From the NCBI GenBank assembly GCA_024741835.1, contig JAENRP010000146.1, forward strand, positions 40,607 to 104,606: a DNA stretch of 64,000 bases, given 5' to 3'. Under the pieces are notes generated by a model. That model had not been told where the DNA came from. It made no database searches and was given only the letters and a program-made list of their open reading frames with translations. How positions within the stretch are numbered: the stretch's first letter is position 1; every line of letters begins with the position of its first letter. Below are positions 1-10,828 of this stretch, piece after piece. Origin of the DNA: Diplocarpon mali. Taxonomy: Eukaryota > Ascomycota > Leotiomycetes > Helotiales > Drepanopezizaceae. Both the position numbers and the translations under genes were made by a program.

Positions 1-1216
1 ATATTGGGGAAGCAATATCCAATAGTTAGTGTACCAGTAGCGCTCCATATATCATTCTGGGTTTGCCACCACCGTAGATTTCTCAGGAGAAGTCCTTTGA
101 CGATGCCCCAAGTAAGCGGTGCCGGTAACTCGATATCAGCATACGCACACGCTCCCCAGAAGGAAGCCATTGCAAATCGGTACACAACGCTGCGACCGAA
201 TGGCGTTGCTCTACCTTCCTCGTCGAAATAATGGATAAAATCCAAAGCATACTCTTGAGCCCTCTTTTTGAACTCTGCAACTTTGGCAGGGTCATGTTCT
301 CCTGCAAGTTTGGCATAGAGGAGTTGCAAGTATTGGATGGCAAAACTTCCGCTGTAGTAATCTTGCTGCCAGACCCCAACTGGACCATCATTTGACCATC
401 CTCCACCGCGATAAAAGGAGTTCAAATGGATGATGTCTTGCTCGATTTTCTGTTGGGAGTATCTCCCTCCATTCTTCTTTAGCCCGAGATTGGCGAATAC
501 TCTGAACCAGAGCCCTGAATGTAAATTCAGCATGTTGTGCATTTCAGGGTATTCTTTTTGAGCGCTAACAATTAGTATTAGGTATACTGCTTCACATTAG
601 CTCCAACTTATCAAATATGTACAGCACCTACTTCTTCTCATTGATACTGTTTCCCAGCCACTTCTCAACATTCAATTTCTCCTTCTCATTTAATCTCTCC
701 CAGAACACTGGGGCAACAGCAAGAGTAAAGCCCATAGGACACATTTCTACCATTCTCTGATCATTATCTCTGGGATCGCCCCAGTACTCAGGGCTCTCTG
801 GATCAGTCCCTAGAAAATTTCATTATAATCATCACCATTATTCGGGAGAGCAATCTCAGTGAGACGCCTGTTCTGGGACGATGGAATGATGTGAGGTCAT
901 GGGATAACTCACCCTGCTTTACAGCCTCGATCCACAGCTCTGTCCCATCCCACGCCCCTCCACCGGCCAGCAAAGCAGCCAGGCCCCACGCCGGTCTCCA
1001 AATACCCTCAACCTCCGCAGCAGTTTGATCGAACCTCGCTGCCGAGCCACCTGGGACGCGAATCCTCGCTTTCAGAGGCGAGAAATGGGCTTTCAACGGA
1101 TCCAGGATCGTTTTCAGGAGATCCTGGACGGAGACTCGGTCTGTGATATTGATTTCTGAAAAAGGATGGACACTATCGTAGCCGAGAAATAGCTGTGTCG
1201 GCTCTGGTGCAGTCAT
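1..1216 (-). CDS. DUF2264 family protein, 5' part (gene truncated by window edge)
   Basis: Minus-strand gene starting at the ATG at 1216 and still open at base 1. Exons read as 1216-913, 809-632 and 564-<1, with donors GTGAG and GTAGG and acceptors CTAG and GTTAG, all in phase. Exon 1 carries the typical DUF2264 opening: a [16 protein letters not shown] stretch, then [19 protein letters not shown]. Exon 2 begins [20 protein letters not shown], and exon 3 contains [34 protein letters not shown] and [16 protein letters not shown]. These blocks are hallmarks of the family, an alpha/alpha-toroid-like protein of fungi and bacteria that is often placed near sugar-active enzymes. No enzyme activity can be claimed from sequence alone. 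No signal peptide is visible, so it is probably cytosolic. The C-terminal part lies outside the window. The family call is firm; the second intron's exact borders are less sure. Confidence 0.88.
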
Positions 1217-3169
1217 GTTGGAAATTAAAGGTAGGTTTCCGATGAGATGCGAAAATGAGGTCTAAAACTGTATGTTTGACAAGGCGATACGAATCAACTT
1301 TACAGCCCTTCATACTGTCTCTTAACTTGAAATGCATGCGCAAGACAAACAGAATACGGGTAGGTGCAGCAGGTCATCATGCATGGTTTTCATGGTGGGG
1401 GTGTTGAGGATGAGGGGGGAGAGCATGAGCTGGCGGCTAAACACACACGTGATAATCACATACCTAGCATTTGGTTCTGAACTAGCGAATCTTACGATCA
1501 CGAAAATACGCAATCTTGAAATTCCAAGTTTGTTGGTTGTGGCTCGTAGCATGCAGGAAAGACAGGGCAGGAAAATACTGAAAGAGGAGACTGGAGGTAA
1601 ATAATTCACGCTTTAGGGCACTCTCTCTGAGACGTGCGAAAGCTCAAGGAAGCCGGAAATATACGGTCGATACAGCAGCTGAGGGAGCATGATTGAACAC
1701 CTCACAAACGGTCGGAACTGGGGGCATACTATTGGCGACGTGGAGAGTATCTTGAAGCGAGTCGCGGCTGCGAAGTTTTACTGCTGTTAGCCCGTCAGCA
1801 TGCTTGTGGATAAAGTGTCCTGTGCAGGGGATTATCCTAGCAATCCGATGAGGTAACATGGGCGGAGGAAATGCCACGGTCGAGGCCTTTGGCAATAGGT
1901 CCAAGCCAATTCATATCATCTGGTACACCGTATACCTGACCGTTCGTTGAGGAGAAAGCATGTTTGCACGCTCTCCTTTTGAAAGGGGTTATATATGATC
2001 ATAACTTCAGTATTTGTTAAAATGGTTGGCGACACCTGGAGATATTCAAAAGTCAGATTACATGCGGCGACAGGCTTGCATATACTCGCGTTTTCAAATT
2101 GACGAGAGTAAAAGAAGGCATTGAATCTCTGGTAAAGTTCTGTTTTAAGCCTAGCATCGAAGACATATTCTTTTTGACAGATAACTTACTCGCTTCCTGT
2201 GAAAATTACTACGCCAATAAACTTCCTGGTTGGAAAGCCACGTGAACAACACTCTTTAGATAATAACATGCCACCCTGCTTATCTCTATGTGTCACAGTG
2301 AGATCTTGAATTTCGAATTGCGATTGTAAAAGTAAGAAAATCATGCTGCTATTGACAGTGCCACTGCGGCTCTTCCTACTGCTTTTCTTCTCTTTTCCTC
2401 AGCCTCCAGAGCCACGACGCTATCTGCCGCTATTTTAATGAATAACCTTACATATTATGAAGCACCAGACTCTTGAAAACCGGTGACATCAAGAGAAGCC
2501 TAGCAATATTTTGAGGACCATCCTGTGCCAAAGGCCACTTCAACACGTTACATCAGCCAGAAGGAAAAATCCAACGTACGTGATATTAGGACCCCCTTTC
2601 CCTCTGGATTCCAGCACCAAGTCTTGAAACTGTGCACACTTCATATTTCTATTAGTTATATTACACTTGAAAACATCTTCGTACAAAAGCTAAGAAAGTA
2701 ATCGATTTATGTACCGCAGACCTCTTTTAGGACAACAAAAGCTGGTTCCTGAAAGTTTGAGATGGTAGCATAATCTCGAAACATGCTGCGATTCTCTTCG
2801 GAGGTTTGTTCCTTGGCATTGGCGAAATATAGGACCGAAGTCGTGGCTAGCCAACGTTGGCCATCAGTACAAAGCCAGGCGAGGGAAATGGTTCCCGTCT
2901 GGAGCTAGTCAGAATTGGTTGAAAACAAACCAGAAGGGGTTTGCTTCATAATCATTCCGTAACAGCTCTTGTCCTTGACTTGCCTGCGATAAGAACGACT
3001 TGAACTCATGAACTGTAATCCCGCGTGGGAAGCGGTCGCCCAGGCCCTTGAAATGTAGACATACATACAAGGCTGGCTGAGGCAATATGCGCCAGTTACT
3101 CATAGCCAACCGAAGAGGTTGTCGGTGGGTAATGAGGGTGGTCTTTGAATTCGTTGTTTCTAGGGCATT
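1217..3169. other. Intergenic, no supported gene
   Basis: Upstream flank of the DUF2264 gene grading into AT-rich sequence. Short ORFs occur on both strands around 1330-1610 and 1644-1904, but they overlap each other, lack recognisable motifs and have no credible splice partners. Nothing else was seen. Confidence 0.5.
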
Positions 3170-3266
3170 TGTTAGAATATACAAGGATTGGCTTATGTAA
3201 TCGTACCTTGTATATAAACTCCTGCAGCTCTATAAAACTCGGAATACACACCTTTAGATTCTGTCA
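3170..3266 (+). repeat. 97-bp LTR-like dispersed repeat, degraded copy
   Basis: A 97-bp segment starting TGTTAGAATATACAAGG and ending TTTAGATTCTGTCA. It is about 86% identical, by eye, to the segment at 35520-35615, with one 1-bp indel. Both copies have the TG...CA ends of retroviral-type LTRs. The five bases on either side here (GCATT and TTTGT) do not match, so this copy is older, rearranged or not intact. There is no internal coding region. Confidence 0.65.
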
Positions 3267-3803
3267 TTTGTACATGAATAACAACGGCTCATCGGTGACG
3301 ATTTTCGGCCTGGAAGCGGCGCCCGCATTGAATTCAGTATTTACAGCTGACGTGTCTGAAGGTTTAATTGAAGCTTGCGAGCTCGTGAGGCTCATAATCC
3401 CATCCACTGTTCTTTCAGGGCCCAAGGGAAGAGACACTTACCGAGCTGTGCGAACAGACCAATAATCTATTGTGGTCCTTGGTAAATGGTAAGCTGCGGG
3501 CAGCTCTATGTCTTCGAAAATGTAAAGCGCAGTACCCAGCGCGTTGAGACTTAGCATGGATCGACATTTACCAGGTGCGACTGGCTGTGGAAACGACGGC
3601 GTCTCTAGGGCTGGATCTGCATTGAAATAATTCCATCAAGGTGAACTCGCTTCAGGCAACTCTGGACCACAACGGTAGTATTTAGATTCAAGAGTGCGGG
3701 ATCCACCGCTGCCAAATACCTAGGCCTCGATGGAGAATCCAGCCCCCGAAGCTCCTCTGCAGTACATCGTAGCAGTCGCTTTCCCCTACAAGCCGGGACG
3801 ACG
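3267..3803. other. Intergenic or possible 3' part of the doubtful gene to the right
   Basis: Mixed-composition sequence. A minus-strand ORF covers 3605-3922 and overlaps, in another frame, the candidate gene at 3804-4313. It could be the true downstream exon of that gene if an intron is missed. No motif was recognised. Confidence 0.3.
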
Positions 3804-4313
3804 TTACCCTGTGCTGTAGCACGCAGCCAGGCTCGATCGAAGGGAATCGCCAGTGACCACGGTGAGAAGACAAGGCAGGGACCCACAGGTGCCTCCTGGG
3901 TCACATACTGGTCCATTCGCATGCCATTTGCTCGTTGGCGGCGAGAGGATTCCGGGGCCCCAAATGTCAGAGGAGCGAGCGTCGGGGATCGGAGCCAATT
4001 TACATTTGCCAGTGCGCTTTAGAGTTGGATCCATAGCCGCCCGCTTCCGTCGAGGATGACTGTCCCTCGCTAGCAGGGAGTATCTCGCAGACGCCTCGAT
4101 ACGATCGGCTATGGTACTGTAAAGGCAGTGTTGTGATTAGATAATGCCTGGGAAACGAGCAGATAGAGACGCATCGCACGCACCTCTACTGCGTGGTTGG
4201 CCTGTGGGATCATGACTGATTGCGCTCCAAAGGTCGGCTTCATCCTTCATCTGCTCTTGGGTAGGAGTAGTTGGGGGTCCTGTAGGGACCGTGGAAGCAG
4301 GTCGCTGGGCCAT
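3804..4313 (-). CDS. Doubtful two-exon hypothetical protein
   Basis: A minus-strand ATG at 4313 opens a polar, Pro/Thr-rich stretch beginning MAQRPASTVPTGPPTTPTQE and reaching a GTGCGT donor after 4184. Joining to the acceptor CCATAG (exon from 4108) keeps the frame and yields about 144 residues, ending at a TGA at 3804. The second exon is Arg/Ser/Pro-rich. A competing frame at 3605-3922 also reads well, with a segment APVGPCLVFSPWSLAIPFDR, so the 3' structure is unsettled. I recognise no family. It may be a real orphan gene with a wrong exon here, or chance ORFs in a GC-richer island. Confidence 0.3.
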
Positions 4314-6286
4314 GTCGGAATTACGCCTCGTACAAGGTAATGCAATTAGAAAAGGAATTGCATTTTATCCTCCCAGCTAAGGATGCTGTGTTAAAACGCA
4401 TCCGGGGCAGCTTAGTTGAATTGACACAGCCGCCCTGGTAATGATGGTGAAGAATAATTGCATTTAGCAGATATGCGGTTCACATTTGTAAAAAAAAACT
4501 TTTATGCAAGTAATTCACGGGCTTCTTCACTTATGGTTTACTCTTACTTTACATGGAGGTCTAGGCTGTGCTGTTTGAAAGATTTTTGCCTGGTTGGGAA
4601 GCTTCAATCTAATATTCCAAGGACTTGGGTGATCAATGACCGACAGGCGGGTATTGAAGCCCAGCTGGCCTGTCAATCAATGAACTCCCTGTCGCATAAC
4701 ACAGAATGGTTCAAGGCATCTCATTGTGCAAGCATCTTGAGGATACCAACCAGGGGGAGTCATTCCGATGCCAGACAGCCTGCACAAAGGAATCACAGTC
4801 AAACCGGGAACAGACTGCAGTTCTAGCTCACCAAGAAACGAATGAAAGGAGTGAGGTGAGACCTCCATAGGGAATCTCGCAAACCAGCCGAGTCAACACG
4901 CCGGCTCGCTTAGAAATGGGTACCGGCATATGAGCTATAGTCCCACGACTCTGTGCGCTTCGGATGTTGACTCGGCACCGACGGTACGAAGAAAGCTTGT
5001 CACCTTGCCGTCTCTGCCCCCGCAGATTATATTGAAAGTGGAAAAGTGCCAAACGTCAGCGCAAAGAGGAAAGGCTGGACCTGATCCGCAGTACAGAATC
5101 GTCAAAGCATCGGACAGTAGACCAGGGCATATCGTGGCACTCCCGTTGCCCATCATCCCAGACTTGACATGCTGGTAAAAGAAAACGAGAGGGGTGGGAA
5201 AATGCGAGGGTTTGGTGATCTCGGCGTCCAGGTGTTGACGGTCTGGTGCCGCGCGCAAGGGAGAGCGCGAACTCGCAGTGAAGGGCGAATAGGGGAATGG
5301 AGATGAAGATCAGGTGACGATGAGCAGCAGAGCCAGAGCTGTCGAATGGCAACAATCACGTGGAGCGGATGAGGGGCGGGCAAACGTGTGATGCGGCTTT
5401 CCGATGCCGCTCGGCAGACCAGACCGGCTGCCTCTTGACGGGAGATATTCGGAAGCTCGCTGCTTCGAGACTGACATTCCCCCCTCGAAGACGGAGGCGG
5501 ATGCCCCCGCTCGCAGGATTCTTCTTCTCCTCCTGCTATCCTTGATCCTTGAAACCCCGCGCTCCGTTTGGGTGAGCCATAACGGGTCACACGTGACTCC
5601 ATCGGAAAGAATCCGACGGAGTATCTGTTAATCCGTACCCAGGCGCAATGGCCGGCCCAGGCCCACCCTCGTCTGCTGCTCACAAGGTTCTGACTACCAA
5701 CTCTCCACTCTGCATGCGCGTAAGCCCACCACCTTTGTCTGGTGCACACAAGAGTAGGAGACTGAAAGACAAGCTCTCTTGGCGTTCTTGATTCCAACTC
5801 TTCTTCCGACGACGTCGTCGAGTCTTCTTTCCAGCCTGCCCGTAGTCTAGCAACCTCTCTCGTACGTCCATGTCCGGACAGCCTCTTGAGCCCAGTCAGC
5901 ATGTGGCCGTGTGCTTCCTGGATGATCCAGAAGATGCTCTGAAATAGAAGAGTAATACCGTGGAACCAAAGCCGATCCGCCCAGACGTGATTGGTCGGTA
6001 TGAGCCTGCTGCGCAGCTCAACCGTTACCCCTTTGGGTCGCCGCCGTCCAGCCCGCCGCCAGGATTATGCCGCCGGTGTGCTCGACAGCTGGCCGAAAGC
6101 CCCACCAAAGTCGTATCGTATAAAGCAGGTATCCTGTCCCACCGGCCCACCGCTCCAACCTCCAGCATCGAAGTCCCGACGAACAAATATTCAAGACGAC
6201 CAAGAAAACAAAGACCCCAGCAACCTGTAGGTGAAGCGCTTCGCGGACGGGCTGGTGAAGCTGGGATTGACGGTTCTGCAGCCAAT
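4314..6286. other. Intergenic, no supported gene
   Basis: About 2 kb. A 249-codon minus-strand ORF (5153-5902) and several overlapping ORFs exist in the GC-rich 5.1-6.2 kb part. Their compositions are Arg/Ser/Pro-skewed and resemble no known protein, so I treat them as chance. The right end probably holds the promoter and leader of the small gene at 6287. Confidence 0.45.
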
Positions 6287-6543
6287 ATGCCTGAAGTCGT
6301 CGAGCAACAGATCCAGGTCCCGGCGCCCATGTCGGCCACCAACAGCGGCATCGAGGCCGAGCAGCCCGTAAGTCGTAGAGCCTGTTCTTTCCGGCACTCA
6401 AGAATGTTTGGGGGCTAATAGATGCTGTCTAATAGAAGCCTGCTGCTCCGATGAGCACTTCCGGAGACGACGTCGGTATGCGTGGTGGAGAATACGCTTC
6501 CTGTGAATGCTGTGGATGTGGTTGTGCCGAGGGCTGCTGCTAG
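6287..6543 (+). CDS. Small protein with a cysteine-rich C-terminal tail
   Basis: Two exons, 6287-6367 and 6436-6543, joined across a 68-base intron (donor GTAAGT, acceptor AATAG) in phase 0. The product is 62 residues. A Gln/Pro/Ala/Ser-rich, acidic N-terminal half is followed by the motif KPAAPMSTSGDDVGMRGG and a tail CECCGCGCAEGCC directly before the stop. Small fungal proteins with a disordered head and a cluster of 8-9 terminal cysteines resemble the CYSTM-like group, in which the Cys tail is thought to be lipid-modified or metal-binding. That link is inference. The start chosen is the last in-frame ATG giving a compact protein; the frame stays open upstream to an ATG at 5960, so a longer N-terminus is possible. 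Confidence 0.6.
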
Positions 6544-8294
6544 ATCTATCGACTGTGATGTAGGGTGCCGGAGATGATCCAGCGCTCAGATCGGAGACGA
6601 TGAACGCTAGTTATACACGTTTGAATACGATGACTTGATGAAATGTATAGACCAACTGAGGATGAGATCTGAGCCACCCCAGACTGGATTGAGTCCATCG
6701 AGCGCCGATGATGTGAGAAGCCAGCCACGATTTGACTCTGTTGTGGAACAATCAAGGATGAAGGTTGCGAGAGGTCAGAGATATGTTGTTGTATTGCCAA
6801 GTCTGCCAATGTCGAGCCAAGGCTTGGAGAAGCTTGTGTTCTGGCGATGCGCCGATGCCATCATCACTACCTGTAATGTCCAACAACACCACCACCAGAC
6901 AAGTGTCTACCCTCATATTTGTTGGCGTAGATGGAGATTCAGAAATAGTTTCGTATCTCCGTATCCTATCTTCCTTATGGCTATTATTGGGCGGGTATCC
7001 CGACAGAGATAGTTGCTCATCCTCTTGTCGCAAGCCCCTGTTTCTCGTTCTAGGCACTGTCGGTATCGCCATCTACAACCAAGCAGACAGAATGCGTCTC
7101 CAACACCCTACACCTCGTCATGACATCCACCTCCTTCGCCACAGCTGCAACACTCGTGATCCGATCTTCTGCACGCGTGCGGCCAGAGCAACAGCTATGA
7201 CGATGAAGTCTACAGTAAGCCCCCTCCTCCTATCAAAGCATCTAGCTAGCTTGCCCTCCAGTGATTCAGATAGACTACCTGTCTTCTCCCAGATAATGAT
7301 TGATCCGTATTATCATCCCCCGTTGCTATTTTCGCTCTGCATGCAGAGTATGTCAACTCTCGAGTCAATTTCCGCGAAGAAGCTTTGGCGCCTGATTTCT
7401 TCAATGTTTATATTAGATTTTCAGGACAGAGGCGTCAACGGTATCGGGATTTACATTCTGAGGTAGACTACGCTTGCAAATCTGCAAAGTCACTTGAACG
7501 CTGCATAGTGCGGGTTGAGTCCGCTGACATATTTTACGATGTGCCGGATGGCTTCAGTGTTGGACTCGTAGTCAGTGTAGTGTACTCGCTTGGATGCTCT
7601 CAATCGGAGGCATGAGTCTTGAGCCGGAGCTTCTTCCGTGGGCCGGCCGTTCGCTCCTGAGCCAGATGCAATCGTGCGGGCCACGCTTACTAAGATCTTG
7701 ATTGGAACGGCTATGACACGAGCTGACCTTCAAATAATAGGACGACTATGTCCAGCACGGTGATGGAGCTCGGTGTACGAAATAGAAAAGGGCCAAAGGG
7801 GATGGATAAGATTCCTCTGGTGAGAATGACACCTAGAGGGCAAGGCAAAATGGCCTGGCCATGTTCTCCCAGTGCGGAGCAGTGTAGCACTGCGTCCTGT
7901 GGCTGTTAATGGCCCCCTTGATATCTGTCTTGGGTAGAGGGAGAGCGAGGACGAGGGGGGTATGTAATGTCTCCAACGTCACGACATCTGAAGGTGATTT
8001 ATACGTCTGTCACGTCGGGAGGTTGGTAGGTAGGCACGTATGCAAGAAGCAGTTTTCCTCCCCCTCGGCCCTCGGGGGGGATGACGAGAGAGATGATGGA
8101 ACGGACATGAAAGCGGGAGATCGTGCGCGAGTGCCTCGGGTCTGAAGAGCTGCTGGAGGGGAAAAGTGGTGAGGACTGGTTCCGTTATGCGAGGAAAAAG
8201 GGGCGAGGTGTTGAGAGATGTAAAAGGGCGAGATGGCTATTGCTCACTAGTGACTCGGTGCGCGGCGTCGATGAATATAGGCAAGCGAGAAAAT
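6544..8294. other. Intergenic, unresolved
   Basis: Short ORFs on both strands, the longest a plus-strand one at 6765-7466, have no recognisable domains. A minus-strand ORF at 7490-7684 ends TDYESNTEAIRHIVKYV-like and could be a small exon, but no splice partner could be placed. No gene is supported. Confidence 0.35.
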
Positions 8295-8429
8295 ATGGCG
8301 CGATCCTTGCTGTTCCGCCGTCTGGCTCTTCCCAGACTTGTGTTGGTGTCAGTGTTTATTGTTAGTATTATCATGTACACATTGAATTATACCCTCAGCC
8401 TCGCACCTTTCATCCAGAATTATCAATGA
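8295..8429 (+). CDS. Possible 44-residue single-pass membrane microprotein
   Basis: ATG at 8295, stop at 8427-8429. A basic head (MARSLLFRRLALPR) precedes one long hydrophobic stretch (LVLVSVFIVSIIMY), giving the shape of a signal anchor or a tail of a small membrane protein. It could also be the first exon of a longer type II protein, but no downstream exon was found. There is no homology that I recognise. The call rests only on its composition. Confidence 0.2.
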   Translation: MARSLLFRRLALPRLVLVSVFIVSIIMYTLNYTLSLAPFIQNYQ

Positions 8430-9250
8430 TCATTATTGTGAACAATTGCCACCCATTTTCTGTTGCTGCATCGCCCGGGCAGACGAAGGTCGTAGCCGTT
8501 GGCGCTTCACAATTGGCAGATATGTGTACCGTTTGTAGGGGACTCCTACAATCAACCCCATCCCTCCGGCCTTGTAGAAACACCCTTCCTCCTCGCCAGT
8601 GGCCGTGTCTTTGGCACCACCTGCATCCCCAGGTGGCTGGCCACATCTCAGAACAGAGGCTGTCCGACTTGTCACCGCTCCGTTGGGCATGGAATCTGTG
8701 GAAATCTTCTAGAGCCTGTTGCAGTTGCACGGCGCCTAGGACATGGGGAGTGACCGCATTGGTGTGATATTTGGAGAGTGCATGTACTAGGGAGAGGAGA
8801 GGTAGGAGAGACAGTAAGGTGGAACAGGGAGAGGATAGAGGCGGAGAAGAGAGCGCTTGAGGGCTTGAAAGTGAGTCTCCCAGGTGTATTTGGAGGATTG
8901 TGTTGGAGCATTAGAGGGAGTGTGGAAGGGAGAGTCAGAGAGGCGAGAGAAGATCTGAAGAGGAATCTTGAGCATCTGAATAGTGGGTCGTCAAAGGAGG
9001 TTAGAAAGAGTTGGTAATGGGTGTTTTTTGGGCGTTGGGCGCTCAATTTTGATGATGTAGACTTTTCTCGAGGCCTTGGTGCCGACAATCCAGAACATTG
9101 ATATGCTCCCTGAACTCTGTGTAAGGACTGAAGGAAGATATGCTCGCTAGGTTATGCCCGTCCTTTGTCTGTCTTTTGTTCATGGCGTTCTGCTGCCTGC
9201 CGACGGCCTAGGCACTTTGGGCAACCCACGAGCAGTGCTGGGCGTAATCC
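8430..9250. other. Unresolved region with conflicting ORFs
   Basis: Overlapping ORFs compete here: minus-strand ones at 8672-9088, 8433-8690 and 8787-8975, and a plus-strand charged one at 8778-9017. None has a known domain. A minus-strand gene downstream of the one at 9251-9887 is possible, but I cannot assemble a consistent exon set. Confidence 0.3.
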
Positions 9251-9887
9251 TCACCTTGCGAGTATGCTGCCCAGCCTCTCACTGTCGGAATCATCCTCTT
9301 CACTATCATCTTTGAAGCCCTCTTCCAAATCCCGGCTTAACCGCCTGCTATCGTCGTCCCTCCCTCTCCTCGCATCCAGAGATAAGGCCTCCCTCCTGTG
9401 ATCATCAACATCGTACAGCTCCTCCCCTTCTTCTTCATCAAAGTCACTTCCAGAGCCATCTTGCGCACTAAGTGCATAGCGGTCCCGTCCAAGTTGTGAT
9501 CGCCATGAAGATGGAAGCAGGTATTGCACCATAGTGTCTAGTATCCGGTGCCGCAACGATGAGGTTTGTATGGAAATGGTATCTAATGGTAGGTACTGCC
9601 CGTACCGACTCCTGTATCTTTTCCATACAGGCACGAAAACGTAGGATATCGACAGATATAGGACGAGTGATATGATGGCGGGAATAACCAAGGTCTACAG
9701 GAAGTCAGCCTCGCCCGCAGATGCCTCGTAGGTGCTTTCTTACCTTGAGGACAGAGAATAATCCCATATTGACAGTCTCGTCTTCGTCTGCTATTGTTGA
9801 CGTTGGTGCAGGGTGAGGGATGTAGAAGTCGCCGTCAGCTTCTCTTTGTAGAATCCCCAATGCTTTGGCCTGCCACGCGTCGGTCAT
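9251..9887 (-). CDS. Conserved fungal single-pass membrane protein of unknown function
   Basis: Minus strand, exons 9887-9744 and 9694-9251 around a 49-base intron (donor GTAAG, acceptor TGTAG), phase 0, about 195 residues. Residues 1-48 are soluble and acidic (GDFYIPHPAPTS, then DETVNMGLFSVLK). A single hydrophobic segment around residues 50-71 (LVIPAIISLVLYLSISYVFV) is followed by a basic stop-transfer patch (WKRYRSRYGQYLPL) and a long acidic, Ser/Asp/Arg-rich tail with DSRRLSRDLEEGFKDDSEED. The layout suggests a membrane protein with a large disordered cytosolic tail. I recall similar uncharacterised proteins across Pezizomycotina but know no function. It lies divergently from the formin with about 940 bases between the two starts. 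Confidence 0.75.
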
Positions 9888-10828
9888 CCGGTATCAATTG
9901 ACCTGCCTGGTCGCAATTGTGATCCAGCGAAGGTTACTGGAGGCTTATCTTAATAAGTCGGCGATCAAAGGTACGAAAAGAGCAGCACAATAGCACTAAT
10001 CTCAGAGGCAGGGCGCGGGAAAATATTTTCGATTCTCGGCTGGATATTGCGTCGGCCATAGATTTGCGCGGCTGGACTCAGTTCGTAAAGTTCGGCTGCC
10101 ACGCTATTCTTGGCAGTCGTTCAGGGGTCCAAACTGCAACTGGACTTCAATTTCACAATCTGCGCCGACGTCAACAACGCACATTACATCCTCATTTTTC
10201 TTTTGCCATTAGTCTGCTGATGAACAATCCTTGACTCTGCTATCCATTGATTTCAGAATCCTGCTACTGCTGCTATACATCGCATCCTTTTGACACCCAC
10301 GGTCTGTGCTTGCGTTTGATAACTGGATTCCCCGGAGAGTCTGTTTCAGCCCCAATCCTCCTGATTAAATATACGCCAGACAGGGAAGGCAGCACCACAG
10401 ACGGCAATAGCATCATCTTCTCCAGATCTGTTTCGGCTAAGCCCTACCTCTGCGGACCTGCCAGCTCGTTTCCTTGTGATAACGGTACACAGTGCGGTGC
10501 AGGACTACAGTCTTGGTGAGTAGCTTGTTATCAAGAAGGAATTAACCGCCGCCCCGCTTACCTTGGGCCTCTGATGCTCTCAGCCTGGCAGGCTTCACGA
10601 TCTTCATGCTGATTCGCTTCCATGCAGCATTTTCTTGACACCATCTGTCCTTCGGCTGCGACGTGAGGACTTCGGCAACACACTCGAGGCATTATGCGAA
10701 GGGATTGGAGTTAGGACAACTCTACATCTAACTGCACGCGGCCAGGCGCATCACAATTGAAGTGAGGAACAGCGATCCATTACCATCGGAAGCAGTGGGT
10801 GGAACCTTGGACCCAAAGACCGCGCATC
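9888..10828. promoter_or_regulatory. Divergent intergenic region, probable formin promoter and leader
   Basis: About 940 bases between two divergent starts. It includes pyrimidine-rich stretches and one short ORF (10247-10519) that could lie in the formin 5' leader. An in-frame extension upstream of the formin ATG begins only with GTG at 10799, so no longer ATG-started protein is available. No specific motif was identified. Confidence 0.4.

Noticed and set aside
5153..5902. 249-codon minus-strand ORF
   Set aside because: No domain, skewed Arg/Ser/Trp composition, overlaps several ORFs in other frames; expected by chance in GC-rich DNA upstream of a small gene.
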